Assembly (NCBI RefSeq): GCF_000687475.1
Contig: NC_057319.1
Location: forward strand, 3,462,001-3,526,000
DNA length: 64,000 nt
Source: Ustilaginoidea virens
Lineage: Eukaryota; Ascomycota; Sordariomycetes; Hypocreales; Clavicipitaceae
Direction of reading: 5' to 3'
The number at the start of each line of letters is the position of its first letter. The stretch's first letter is position 1. The notes under the pieces are model-generated. The model saw only the letters and a list, made by a program, of their open reading frames with translations, was not told the DNA's origin and did not search any database. Positions 55,182 through 64,000 of the stretch are shown piece by piece. Made by a program: the position numbers and the translations under genes.

Positions 55182-58100
55182 AATAAAGCTTCTGCTTTAA
55201 AGCATAAGCGAAATAGGCACCTCCGAGCCCTACCTACTATTAGAAAAAGATAGATAACGATCAAAAAGAACCTTTTACCTTATTAGTTATAATAATAAGT
55301 GGCTATATCGGCACCGCGGCGTACGTAGGGACGATACGGCCATTTTCGAGCCAGGCTAGGACCTAACTCTAGAATGGTAGGCATATCGAAGAACAAAGGA
55401 TGCACAAAAACTACTATAGTGCAATCGAGGCGGAGAAGTAAAGGAAAATTCTTAGTAATTTTCAATAAAGAATAAAAAGGGAAAAGGAAAGGAATTAAAA
55501 AGGTAGGGCAGGTAAGGGAGACTTTATACCGCTATATACCCGTACTAGATCACTCGACCGTCCGCCAGCTGCCCCAACCTACATTAGATAAAGCCAATAA
55601 TAATAAAACGCACGACTTACCGCGATACCGCCGCCCACCCGATACTAATATTACCGCCGCCTCTCATACCCAATAATATTAACTACGTCGGTTCCGATTC
55701 ACACCCACCCTAAAGCCTGACTAATGCCTAATAACCAATAACTAATGACCACTAAGGCAAATTACCGCGCCTATCGAGGCGCGCCTACTATCTATACTTT
55801 CCCAGCCCTACCGCTAGACCTAGTCTCGCGCGATAGGACACCTCCTCGCAACGCATAGTAAACCCCCTTTGATTCCGAAGGGATACTATCGACTACGGAT
55901 AGTATATAGGTTTTCCTCCCGGCACTTGGGTTTCCTATATAGATTAGGCATAGAGGTACTAGCACTAGGCTAGATGGGGGCTTATCCCCCCCCTAGATAG
56001 CTTAGCTAGTATAATATATATATATATATTCGGAAGGGGTCAATTTATAGGAAGGCATATCGGCATGATTCATCTTGCAAGGCTTATAATATCTCAATTG
56101 GTGATGCCTCTATTTGCAGGGGGGCTTAGAAATACTAAGTGGCTGTAATTTGTGGTGCGATAGCGTCCTCTGTATCCTAATATATAACCCCTACCATTAT
56201 AACTTTAATATCTTTAATGATATCATTAAAATCGGCATCTTTAAGGGCTTAGTCGGCAGTCCCTTTGTATTCCTATAGGAAAATACGGAATTTTTTATCA
56301 TTAGGGGGCGGTACGGTTGGAACGGTTCTTTAGCTATCGTGCCTTTAATTCTTATTGCTCTTTATCAGTATAGTTAAATAATTAATATCTTGATTTATTG
56401 CAAACGAAGTATCTTCTTTAACGAGGCCTAGCTAGAAAGGCGCGATTCTATTATTGCTATTGAGGGGGTCTGTATCGTTGGGGGCATTAATACCAATTAT
56501 AAGATTAGCTGTATCTACGATCTATGAATAACGCTATATTACCATCAATATCTTCGATATCTTAATATTGTTGGGGCTGCTATTGAAGGAAATAATGCTA
56601 TTAAGTTATATAGGTAGTCTCGTAGATGGAAAGGGATCGCTATAGGTTAGCGGCGAGGCCTTCGAATGTAGGGGCATAACGATATAAGGCCTGGCTATAC
56701 TTAGGGGTATCCCTTATAGCGTTAAGTACTTACCGATGAAGCTCTATATTAGCTATAAAAGGGGGAAAAAGACTATAATATAGGCGCTAAAGTTCCTCTA
56801 GTAGGATATTAAGGCATTCTAACTTTAACTTATTGGGATGTTTTGCAATAGTTAATTGGAGTGTTATTCTATTCTAATAGTATAAATAGAATTACTCTAT
56901 GCTCTTATTCTCGAAATAGCTTTTAACTTTACGGACTATATTATTAAAAGTAAGGGTATTACGAATACGTTCGATATTGTTAAAGTAATACGTCTTAGTA
57001 TTGCCGATTAGTATAATTTGAAAGGCTCTTATAAGTATATAATCGGGCAATCCTAGAAGGCGGCACTTACTCTTAAAAGATACTACCTTTAGTATAAGGA
57101 AGTCATCCATTTTGCCGCTATATCTATCCTCTATACGATAGCTGCGTAAGAGGTTAGATATCTTCTTCGAAACATTATTAAACCCGGCCTCTATATAGGC
57201 TCTTCGGGTATAATCTTCTTAGTAGTATTCCGGAGGGTATTCTAGAACGGCTTATCGGTAGCCTTGCGGTAGGCTGGCGGGATCTCTGGCTGGGTTATCC
57301 TATAACCCGGGTCGGTCTGGGTTTACCGGTCCTCCCGTCAAGACGGTCCGTTTATCGGCCTAGGTAGGCCGATAGTGCCGGGAGGGGTCCGGTGCCGTGC
57401 CTATCCTTGGCATTATAGGCATTTGAGCCGGTGGTTGGGGCATTTGTGCCTGTGGGTTGTGGCTGCGATACTATGATTCGTGATATCTGGTATTAGGGGC
57501 AGCTGTTTTATCAATATTAGGGGCTTGCCTGGTGCCGTTAGTAGCGGTATATCGGGGGATATTAATATTGGTGACTTCGAGCGTGTTACTATTGGGACCC
57601 TCTGTTGAGGGAAGCATATTATTAGGGCGTATAACCTGACCTCTGGCTCTTGTGGGTATACTATGATTCCGAGGGGTATTAGGATAGCCGCCTCGGCTAG
57701 CCTAGCTAGGGGTATAACCCCTAGGGTGTAGTATTTGGTCGGTCGGGCTATAGTTATCGTCCGTTGAATGTTGCTGTTATCGGGAGCTTTCCCCTATCTT
57801 AAATAGCGGCCTGTAAATAGGCACTTTCCCTTTCTATTGTAGCGGCCGGCCCCTTTCTTCTTCGGTAGGAATATAGGCCTTCTTTAATATAGATAGAGGG
57901 ATAAGGGGTTATTATGCCGTTGGTGTTGTAAAGTCCCTAGGGGTCGAAGGGGCTTATAAAAGTCTTCGCGAGGGTAATCGCGGGGGTATTCGTAAGGGTA
58001 TTCGTAACGGTATCTATAAGGGTATTTAAACAATTATGGCAGGAAGTGAATTCCTTAAGCTTATAATGGAGGGGGCATCCTGGTTTATTTGTATTTCTTA

Positions 58101-58900
58101 TTTGGTGTAAGCAGTAGGGACTAATTATTCCCTATCTGGGTTTAACCGGGATATAAAGGTCTTACGTGTAAGTTAGAGGTCTATTTCTTCTTGAGGCTAT
58201 TTAGGTATATGCTCTTATTGTATGTAGTAGAGAAGAGTCCTGATTGTTGATAATCCTATGCTTCCAATATACACCCCACGTTCCCGTAGGGTTGTTTGGA
58301 ATTCCCGTAGGAGCCGTTTATTGATACGGCTGAATAGTTCCTCGGTCCACTCATTATAATCCTTACGGAATTATTCCTATAGATTATTATCCTTCTTATC
58401 GCCTGTTGTGTAACTATTGATAAGGTAGGCGATACGATTGTGTAACTGTTCGTCTATAGCATTTATAGGGTCAACTTGGTCTATCGAATCGATCTAGTCT
58501 TTTGTGATGATTTTAGCGAAAGGGTTAAGCTTTTCCGGTAGTAGTGCCTCTATTGTGATATTGATAGAGGTAATAATAAGGTGGAAAAGGCAGAGAGATA
58601 GGGAGCGTTTGGCGTAGGTATTAAAGGAAGTAATTGATGGAAGAAAGAAGGAAGTAATTAATGAAAAGAAGGAAGGAAGGAAGTAAGGAAGGAAGTAATA
58701 GTCGGGCAGGATATTGTAGGCGTTCTGGTTGCTTATTTAACTGTTGAATGTAACGGTAAATAGGCTCTTTACCGTAGATGTTATTGCGGTTTAGGGTCGC
58801 TTGCGTAAGAACCTGCGTTTTGTGCCTGCTAATAGTATTACGATAGATTTGGTGCTCTATAGTTCCCGGCATAACCAAAGATATCGTGATATTTAGCGAT
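55182..58900 (-). pseudogene. Element F gag region (degenerate, unusually long)
   Basis: Minus-strand frames read as one long decayed protein. An N-terminal part (58621-58878, then RTLLYYIQ and QEEIDL further on) is followed by a Pro/Asn/Gln-rich region with Arg (57250-57850), and then by the Gag core at 56892-57110 (LRSYRIEDRYSGKMDDFL, ILIRAFQIILIGNTKTYYFN, KVKSYFENKS). More decayed sequence continues to 55182. About 3.7 kb plus the 0.9 kb left of K is long for copia gag, so an extra N-terminal domain is possible. No zinc knuckle is clear. Confidence 0.6.
56009..56029. repeat. (TA)n microsatellite
   Basis: A run of alternating TA within the RIP-damaged gag region of element F. Confidence 0.85.
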
Positions 58901-59126
58901 CGTTACTAACTGACATAATTAATTAGTGTGATATTGGCGGTTGTTCCTCGTGATAGACGAGTAGGGAAGGTTAGATACAATTAATTTATCCTTTGGTCTG
59001 TAATATATAAGCCGTTTTCGACTAAATTAGGCTAAATCACGTTCCTTATTAGCATAATCTTTTTAAATCGCCTCTTCTTGCTAGTCCTAGCTAATCTGTG
59101 AAGTGAACTTTAACTTCACTGATTAG
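58901..59126 (-). other. Element F leader, no clear tRNA match
   Basis: Non-coding sequence between the 5' LTR and gag. Directly next to the LTR the element strand reads CTAATCAGTGAAGT, which I cannot match to a tRNA 3' end or to the half-tRNA-Met site of the other copia elements. The priming mechanism of F is unresolved. Confidence 0.5.
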
Positions 59127-59465
59127 TGTTGGTTTCACTAAGGGGTACCCAGTTGTACGTAGGGTTGCGCGCGTGGTATTAAGTACCGTGAGGTCACCGG
59201 TTAAAGGTATAATTACTTCTTTGATTATGACTGATTAACTAAGAGGAAAGAAAGGAAGCAAAAGAGTAATTATATGATGTGGCCTTTTTGTGCGTGCTGT
59301 AGTCACGTGCATCGGCGCGGTCGGGCCGGGCTGCCCGCGTGCCCTACCGGGCTCAGGGGTAAAGGGGCAAAAGGGGCTAAAGTGGCTACATCGTGCGCAT
59401 CGGGTGTGCGCGGCACATCCGTCGCAATGTGCCCAATTGGGCACCTTGCGACAGCGATTCCGACA
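59127..59465 (-). repeat. 5' LTR of element F
   Basis: 339 bp, the same length as the partner at 42777-43115; it begins TGTTGGTTTCAC and ends GATTCCGACA on the plus strand. Confidence 0.93.
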
Positions 59466-59470
59466 AATAG

Positions 59471-61180
59471 GGCTAGGGATCTCTACTACTATACTATTAG
59501 TAGTATAATGGCTATATGGTTGATATAGCAGTGGTGTATCTATTCCTTTCTGTGGAAGGAAAAAGCTGTATTTTTCAAAGTTAAAAATGCCGATGCATTT
59601 ACGGCTTACTGACCAAAGCTGATTTTTAATTAATACCCCTTTAGCGGCATAGTGCTTTATACCGCTAATAATATTAATATCCAAGGTAGGAATATATAGG
59701 GCATTCTTAAGCTCTATAATACCCCATTTCGTAGGATTAATGCCCTATAGCATAGTAAATCGTGCTGTGCCCTAACTAGTAGGGGAAATAAGACCGCCAT
59801 TAGTAGTAATTATAGGCTTATCATTCTTCTCAAAATAGTGAAAAGTAGTGAAATACTTCTTATCATTAATAATATAACAAGTAGAACCTATATTATAAAG
59901 GAGGGCATCTTTCGGGGTCCTACCGCCTGATTTAGCACTATAGCTTATATCAGTAGATATAGTGGAAGAAGAAGAATAGGATATATTAGTATCCTAGGTA
60001 TTATAGTTGCCTATAATAAAGGCCTCAACATCTTGCTGTTTGCTGCTATTATTAGAGTCTTATTTCTTCTTTTATTGCTGCTTCTTTTTCCTATTATTAG
60101 TAGAATTATTTTTGCTATTATTGGTAGTAGAAGCGGCATTAATAGACCCTTTATTTTTAGAGTCCTTAGAAGCCTTAAGCTGTTTGGGGTTATTATTAGC
60201 AGCCACCTTATTAGACCCTTTAGAACGCTATTCTTCTAGTAGGTCAACTATAAAATACTGGAGGTTAAATTTGCTGCTATTAATAACACCTTAGGCGCTA
60301 TATGCCCTAATCATAGAGCGTTAGCATTCCGTCTAGTGGGTAAATACCCCTTCTACAGCCTAAAGATACTAGTTAATTTAGTCGAAAGAGTCGATCTTAA
60401 AACCTAGAATTCTAAGGCGAGAAATATAGCTGTTAAATTCGCTATTAAAAGCCTCTAAAGTGCCTTTATAACCGGTAAATATAAGGGTATAAAAGATAGG
60501 GTATAAGTATACCCGCTATACTTCTAGTGAGTGGCAATACTAGGCCATTAATAAAAAGTAAGCTTCCTCTGGGTTATTACACCAGTCTATAGCCTCTATA
60601 GCTTATTTACTACAGCTATTCTTTAGCATTAGTAGTAAAAGTGCCTGCTCAGACTCATTAAAGTGCCTTGCTATAGAGGGGTCGTTAATAAAATTAGCTA
60701 TTTTAAAGGCCCTAAGTTGTATTGTAAGGGCCTGCTTCTACTGGTCGAAATTATAGGGGCTTTTTAGCTTTTAGGACTCCTTAAAGCGGTTGGCAGTCTT
60801 AGCTAATTCCTTAATAGCCCCATCACTAATTTAGTTAGTAATAGTTATTGGTGGCGTTATATAAATAGGCTCTTTACCCTTATATTTTATAGGGGTAGAA
60901 GGTTGGTCGATTTCCATAACGTCAGCTTCATTATCATCATCTTTAGTAGTAGTCTTAATAAAAGGTCCAGCTTCAGTGGCTTTAGTAGGCTTCTTATTAG
61001 TAGCCTAGGTAGCCTAGGTATCGTTATTTTGCCTACTAACTAGGCCCTATATAAGGTTAGTTAGTATATTCATCTGGGATTTCATATCGTCTATATCTAG
61101 CTATAGCTGTGCATTAGTATTAACTTTAGTATCGGATTTAGGGACCTTATAGGATCCTAACTCTGCCATAGTGGGCAAAA
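59471..61180 (-). pseudogene. Element E protease and gag-like domain (degenerate)
   Basis: Protease at about 59880-59900, the Asn/Lys-rich tail at about 60050-60150, and a gag core at 60240-60900 collinear with B (LGSKID, HFNESEQALLLLMLKNSCS-like readings). The start region near 61160 corresponds to MAELGSYKVPKSDTKV. It confirms that gag-bearing Copia-1 copies are the older and more numerous form here. Confidence 0.75.
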
Positions 61181-61824
61181 AGGGTTTAAAAATCCATTGA
61201 AAAATGGTGCCGATAGTTATAATAACAGAGGAATAATTAGCAGAGGAATAACTAGCTAAATAGCTAGCAAAATAGTCGAGTAACTGGTAATATAGCTAGT
61301 AAAATAGTCGAATAACTAGTTGGATTGCCAGTATATATAGTAGCTAGTAGCCTACTATAAAAATAGACGTAGATTATAGCGGCCGGTCTCAGTATAAAAG
61401 TATAGATGCCGTAGGCGTTATGTAAGTCCGTATTATAGCATTAGTATTCAAGGTGCTTATATAGTGCCGTAATATAAAGGTGCCATAGGTGCCATAGGTG
61501 CTATAGGTGCCGTAATATAAAAGGTGCCGTAAATGCCGTACCAAAAGTGCTATAAGTCGGAGAGTATAACAGGTGCCGTATAGTGCAGTAGGTATCGTGC
61601 ACTAGAGGCAAAAGTATTATACAGTGGTATAGTGTGGTAGATATCACACTATAAAATCCGTAGGTGCCATAGGTTACGCCGAAAGTAACGTAAGGTTACG
61701 CTAAAAATGCCGTAAGGTTACGCCGTAAGTTGCCGTTAGATACGCCGTTAATTGCCGCAGGGTAATACCATAGGTAATAAGGGTAAGCCAAAGGTGATAA
61801 TAGGTAAGCCGAAGTTAATAAGGG
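61181..61824 (-). other. Element E leader with reversed CGGCACCTA repeats
   Basis: Non-coding leader collinear with 34865-35480 of B. It is cut at 61824 by a K-family LTR with the 5-bp flank AAGGG; the matching flank should lie beyond the window. Confidence 0.75.
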
Positions 61825-61957
61825 TATTGCAAAATGGTGATTCAGAACACTGTTGGAAATATACTAGATACCGACAGTGGCGTATAAGGCGTTGCAGAAT
61901 AAAATAAAGAGCTGGTTAAAGATTTAAAGCGCATAAGAGGTTGACCAGAGTAAAGAT
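61825..61957 (-). mobile_element. Partial K-family LTR, split by element D
   Basis: The first 133 bp of the plus-strand form of the K LTR (TATTGCAAAATGG...), cut by the LTR of D. The rest is expected to the right of D, outside the window. Confidence 0.85.
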
Positions 61958-62677
61958 TGTTAAAATCCTATAGTAGCCTACTAGGCTGCTGGCCTAATGC
62001 CCTACTGGCCTACTAACCTTCTGACCATTATACCGCCTCTTGGACTTACGGTAGTCTTACCAACCTTAGGCCTTTGCCTTTTACCTTAGGATTTTCAGTG
62101 GATTATTTACTGTATATCAAGTAAGGTAGGCCTTATTAAAAAAGGTGTGGCATTGCTAAATTAGCGTGGTGGGCCTACTAGTGTGGTGGCGGCCTACTAG
62201 TGTGGTGGCTAGTCCACTAGTGTGGTGGGTAGTTACTAGCGTGGTGGCTAATTACTAGTGCGGTGGTTAGGGTGGTTGGAAAGGCTGGATATAGTGGGGC
62301 TGCTGACGTATTATATACGTGGCATAGCGAGCATTACGGGGAGCTTTCTTACTGGCTACCTTGGATGCCTGGGCCCACCCCTCCTTCGTGTATATATAGG
62401 ATAGCTTTTCCCCTTCTTTCTAGATAGTAGAAGGGCAGCACAATCGAGTCTGTTAATGCACTACATGCCTCTTAACTTCCACCTTCCCTGCGTTTCTGGT
62501 TATCTTATATTTGCCTTGCCTTTATACTTGCCTTGCTTTATAGCACTTGTATAGTCTTAGGACTTGGTGAAAAATCTAGTATTTATACTAAGATTAGTTC
62601 ACAGGTCGCAGACAGTCTTATGCCATCTAGCTAGCTAGTAAGGCTCTGCTTTTATAGTGACCTTGAGAATTGCAATA
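61958..62677 (+). repeat. 5' LTR of element D
   Basis: 720 bp, very similar to the LTRs of C but with two GGCGGCCTACTAGTGTGGT-type units arranged differently. Confidence 0.92.
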
Positions 62678-62692
62678 GGTTATGAGCCCGGG
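62678..62692 (+). promoter_or_regulatory. Primer-binding site of element D, half initiator tRNA-Met
   Basis: Identical to that of element C. Confidence 0.82.
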
Positions 62693-63410
62693 TTTTTACT
62701 TCTTTGTTTTACCCTACTTTTGTGTTCACCCCTTGGTCTCTTTTTGCTTATTAGTACTACTAATATAGCTTATCCTTTGGCACCTTTAGCTTACCCTTAT
62801 TACCTTCGGCTTACCTATTATCACCTTGGCTTACCCTTTGTTACCTACGGTATTACCCTGCGGCAATCAACGGCGTACCTAACGGCAACTTACGGTGTAA
62901 CCTCACGGCACTTTTAGCGTAACCTTACGTTATTTTTGGAGTAACCTACGGCACCTATGGATTTTATAGTGTGATATCTACCATACTATACTACTGTATA
63001 ACACCTTTGCACCTAGTGCACGACACCCACTGCACTGCATAGCACCTGTTATACTCTTCCACTTATAGCACTTTTGGTATGGTACTTACGGCACCTTTTT
63101 ATATTACGGCACCTATAGCACCCACGGCACCCACGGCACCTACGGCGCTTACGGCACCTTTATATTACGGCACTATATAAGCACCTAAAACACCAACGCT
63201 ATAATACGGACTTGCACAACGCCTTCGGCATCTGTGCTTTTATACTGAGACCTACCGCTATACTCTGCGGTTACCTTTTATAGTAGGCTACTAGCCACTA
63301 TATTTACTAGCTGTCCAGCTAGTTACTCGACTATTTTGCTAGCTATTTAGCTGGTTATTCATCTGTTCATACAGCTATTGGCACTATTTTTAACGACTTT
63401 TAACCATTAT

Positions 63411-64000
63411 AATAGCACAGTCTAGGCCTTCCACTTATAAGGCCACTTTAGATTCCAACTCTAAAGCTGATCTTACTGCACGACTATAGCTAGATATAGA
63501 CTATATAAAGTCCCAGATGAATACCCTAACTACCCTTATATAAGGCTTAGTTAGTAGGCGAAATAGTAACGTTCCTACTATTATAATTAGCAAGGAATTA
63601 GTAGAGGCTACTAACCTTACTATCTCCGGTCTTACTAATATGAATAGCAAGGACTCTATAGAGGCTACTAGCCCTACTACTGCTAATGCCGCTTCTACTA
63701 CTAATAATAGTAAGAATAATTCTACTAATAATAGGAAAAAGAAGCAGCAATAGAAGAAGAAATAGGACTCTAGTAGTAATTAGTAAGATGTTGAGACCTT
63801 TATTATAGGCAACTATAATACTTAGGATACTAATATATCTTATTCTTCTTCTACTATATCTACTGATATAAGCTATAGTGCTAAATCAGGCGGTAGGACC
63901 CCTAAGGATGCCCTCCTTTACGATACAGGCTCTACTTATTATATTGTTAATGATAAGAAGCATTTTACTACTTTTCACCACTTTGAGAAGGATGATAAGC
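63411..64000 (+). pseudogene. Element D polyprotein N-terminus, truncated by the window
   Basis: Aligns with C from residue 1. The start codon is lost (ATG to ATA) and in-frame TAG codons replace Gln. One repeat block is missing relative to C, and the TNNSKNNSTNNRKKKQQ tail is kept. Protease begins near 63925 (DTGSTYYIVND, where a Cys codon reads Tyr). Confidence 0.85.

Larger units (their letters stand above)
42772..59470 (-). mobile_element. F: large copia-type element (42777-59465, TSD AATAG)
   Basis: Two 339-bp LTRs (42777-43115 is the 3' LTR, 59127-59465 the 5' LTR) and AATAG at 42772-42776 and 59466-59470 define an insertion into element E. It is 16.7 kb as found, about 9.2 kb without the nested element K (47695-55176, TSD GATAT). 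Pol lies at 43390-46800 and a long gag region at 46800-47694 plus 55182-58900. The RT carries QTDD in place of YVDD, a variant typical of one fungal copia lineage. The coding regions are RIP-damaged while the LTRs remain GC-rich. Confidence 0.93.
40731..61824 (-). mobile_element. E: old Copia-1 element with gag, interrupted several times
   Basis: The outermost element of the nest. Pieces in order: 40731-41872 (start of RT, linker, integrase end), 42086-42776 (integrase and gag-pre-integrase), 59466-61824 (protease, gag, leader). The gaps are a 213-bp solo LTR (TSD AAGCC), element F (TSD AATAG) and, at 61825, an LTR of the K family. The left side is cut by G2 at 40730 (flank CCTAT), and neither LTR is in the window. 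Stops are frequent. The gag domain (60240-61170) is collinear with that of B. Confidence 0.88.
61958..64000 (+). mobile_element. D: gag-less Copia-1 element, 5' part (runs off the window)
   Basis: 5' LTR 61958-62677 (720 bp), primer-binding site GGTTATGAGCCCGG at 62678, leader repeats, then the start of the polyprotein region from about 63411. As in C the gag core is replaced by SKELVEAT/SKDSIEATSPT-like repeats, here with fewer units, followed by the Asn/Lys-rich tail and the protease DTGS region near 63925. The expected start ATG reads ATA and several CAG codons read TAG, so the copy is inactive. It is inserted after AAGAT (61953-61957). Confidence 0.88.

Noticed and set aside
59235..59684. 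Minus-strand frame of 149 codons
   Set aside because: It crosses the junction between element E and the LTR of F, so it is an accident of insertion.
62657..62917. Plus-strand frame at the start of element D (and the equivalent at 25493-25741)
   Set aside because: It spans the LTR end, the primer-binding site and the leader, and is not conserved as a protein between copies (frame-changing indels).

Overview
The window looks like a chromosome segment of a filamentous ascomycete (Pezizomycotina; a hypocrealean Sordariomycete is my guess, not proven). Three things point there: a five-exon Zn(II)2Cys6 transcription factor with short GT..AG introns; GTAC, TACCTAGGTA and CTCCGTAC-type simple repeats; and an AT-rich block of LTR retrotransposons full of CpA-to-TpA mutations and TAG/TAA codons, as repeat-induced point mutation (RIP) leaves.

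Region 1 (1 to about 8500) is balanced in base composition and is the only part with a host gene: the transcription factor at 3008-5730, minus strand. The rest of this region is intergenic DNA with long poly-T and purine tracts, microsatellites, a 37-bp foldback at 1587-1714, and one solo LTR (7051-7380, target-site duplication GCTGC).

Region 2 (about 8500-16436) starts with a chimeric LTR remnant (8852-9025). A complete but mutated Ty3/gypsy chromovirus follows, here called G1 (9092-16436, minus strand, duplication GTTTC), with gag, pol and a chromodomain. Between its pol gene and its 3' LTR, on the opposite strand, is a further long reading frame of unknown function.

Region 3 (16437-64000) is a nest of retrotransposons, resolved by matching 5-bp duplications. 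The oldest resolvable layer is a Ty1/copia element, E (minus, pieces from 40731 to 61824). E was hit by G2 (a relative of G1, ending at 40730), by a 213-bp solo LTR (41873-42085), by F (a second copia family, 42777-59465), and by an LTR of a third family (from 61825) which in turn holds element D (61958 to beyond the window end). F contains K, a full element of that third family (47695-55176). G2 contains a solo LTR (18209-19018) and element A (19885-37641). A contains a solo LTR of the K family (21093-21818) and element B (22370-36356, minus). B contains C (24793-31442, plus), the youngest element seen. In C the two 721-bp LTRs read identical, and the polyprotein is open except for one extra A in an A10 run.

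Elements A, B, C, D, E and the 18209 solo LTR are one copia family (Copia-1). B and E carry a normal gag-like domain. C and D have replaced it with threonine/proline-rich repeats yet keep the protease, integrase, reverse transcriptase and RNase H. So the only copy that looks recently active lacks gag, which suggests it moves on another element's Gag. Copia-1 and the K family both show a primer-binding site matching the anticodon arm of initiator tRNA-Met (half-tRNA priming). G1 and G2 instead carry an 11-nt site complementary to a stretch inside their own LTR, which suggests Tf1-like self-priming.
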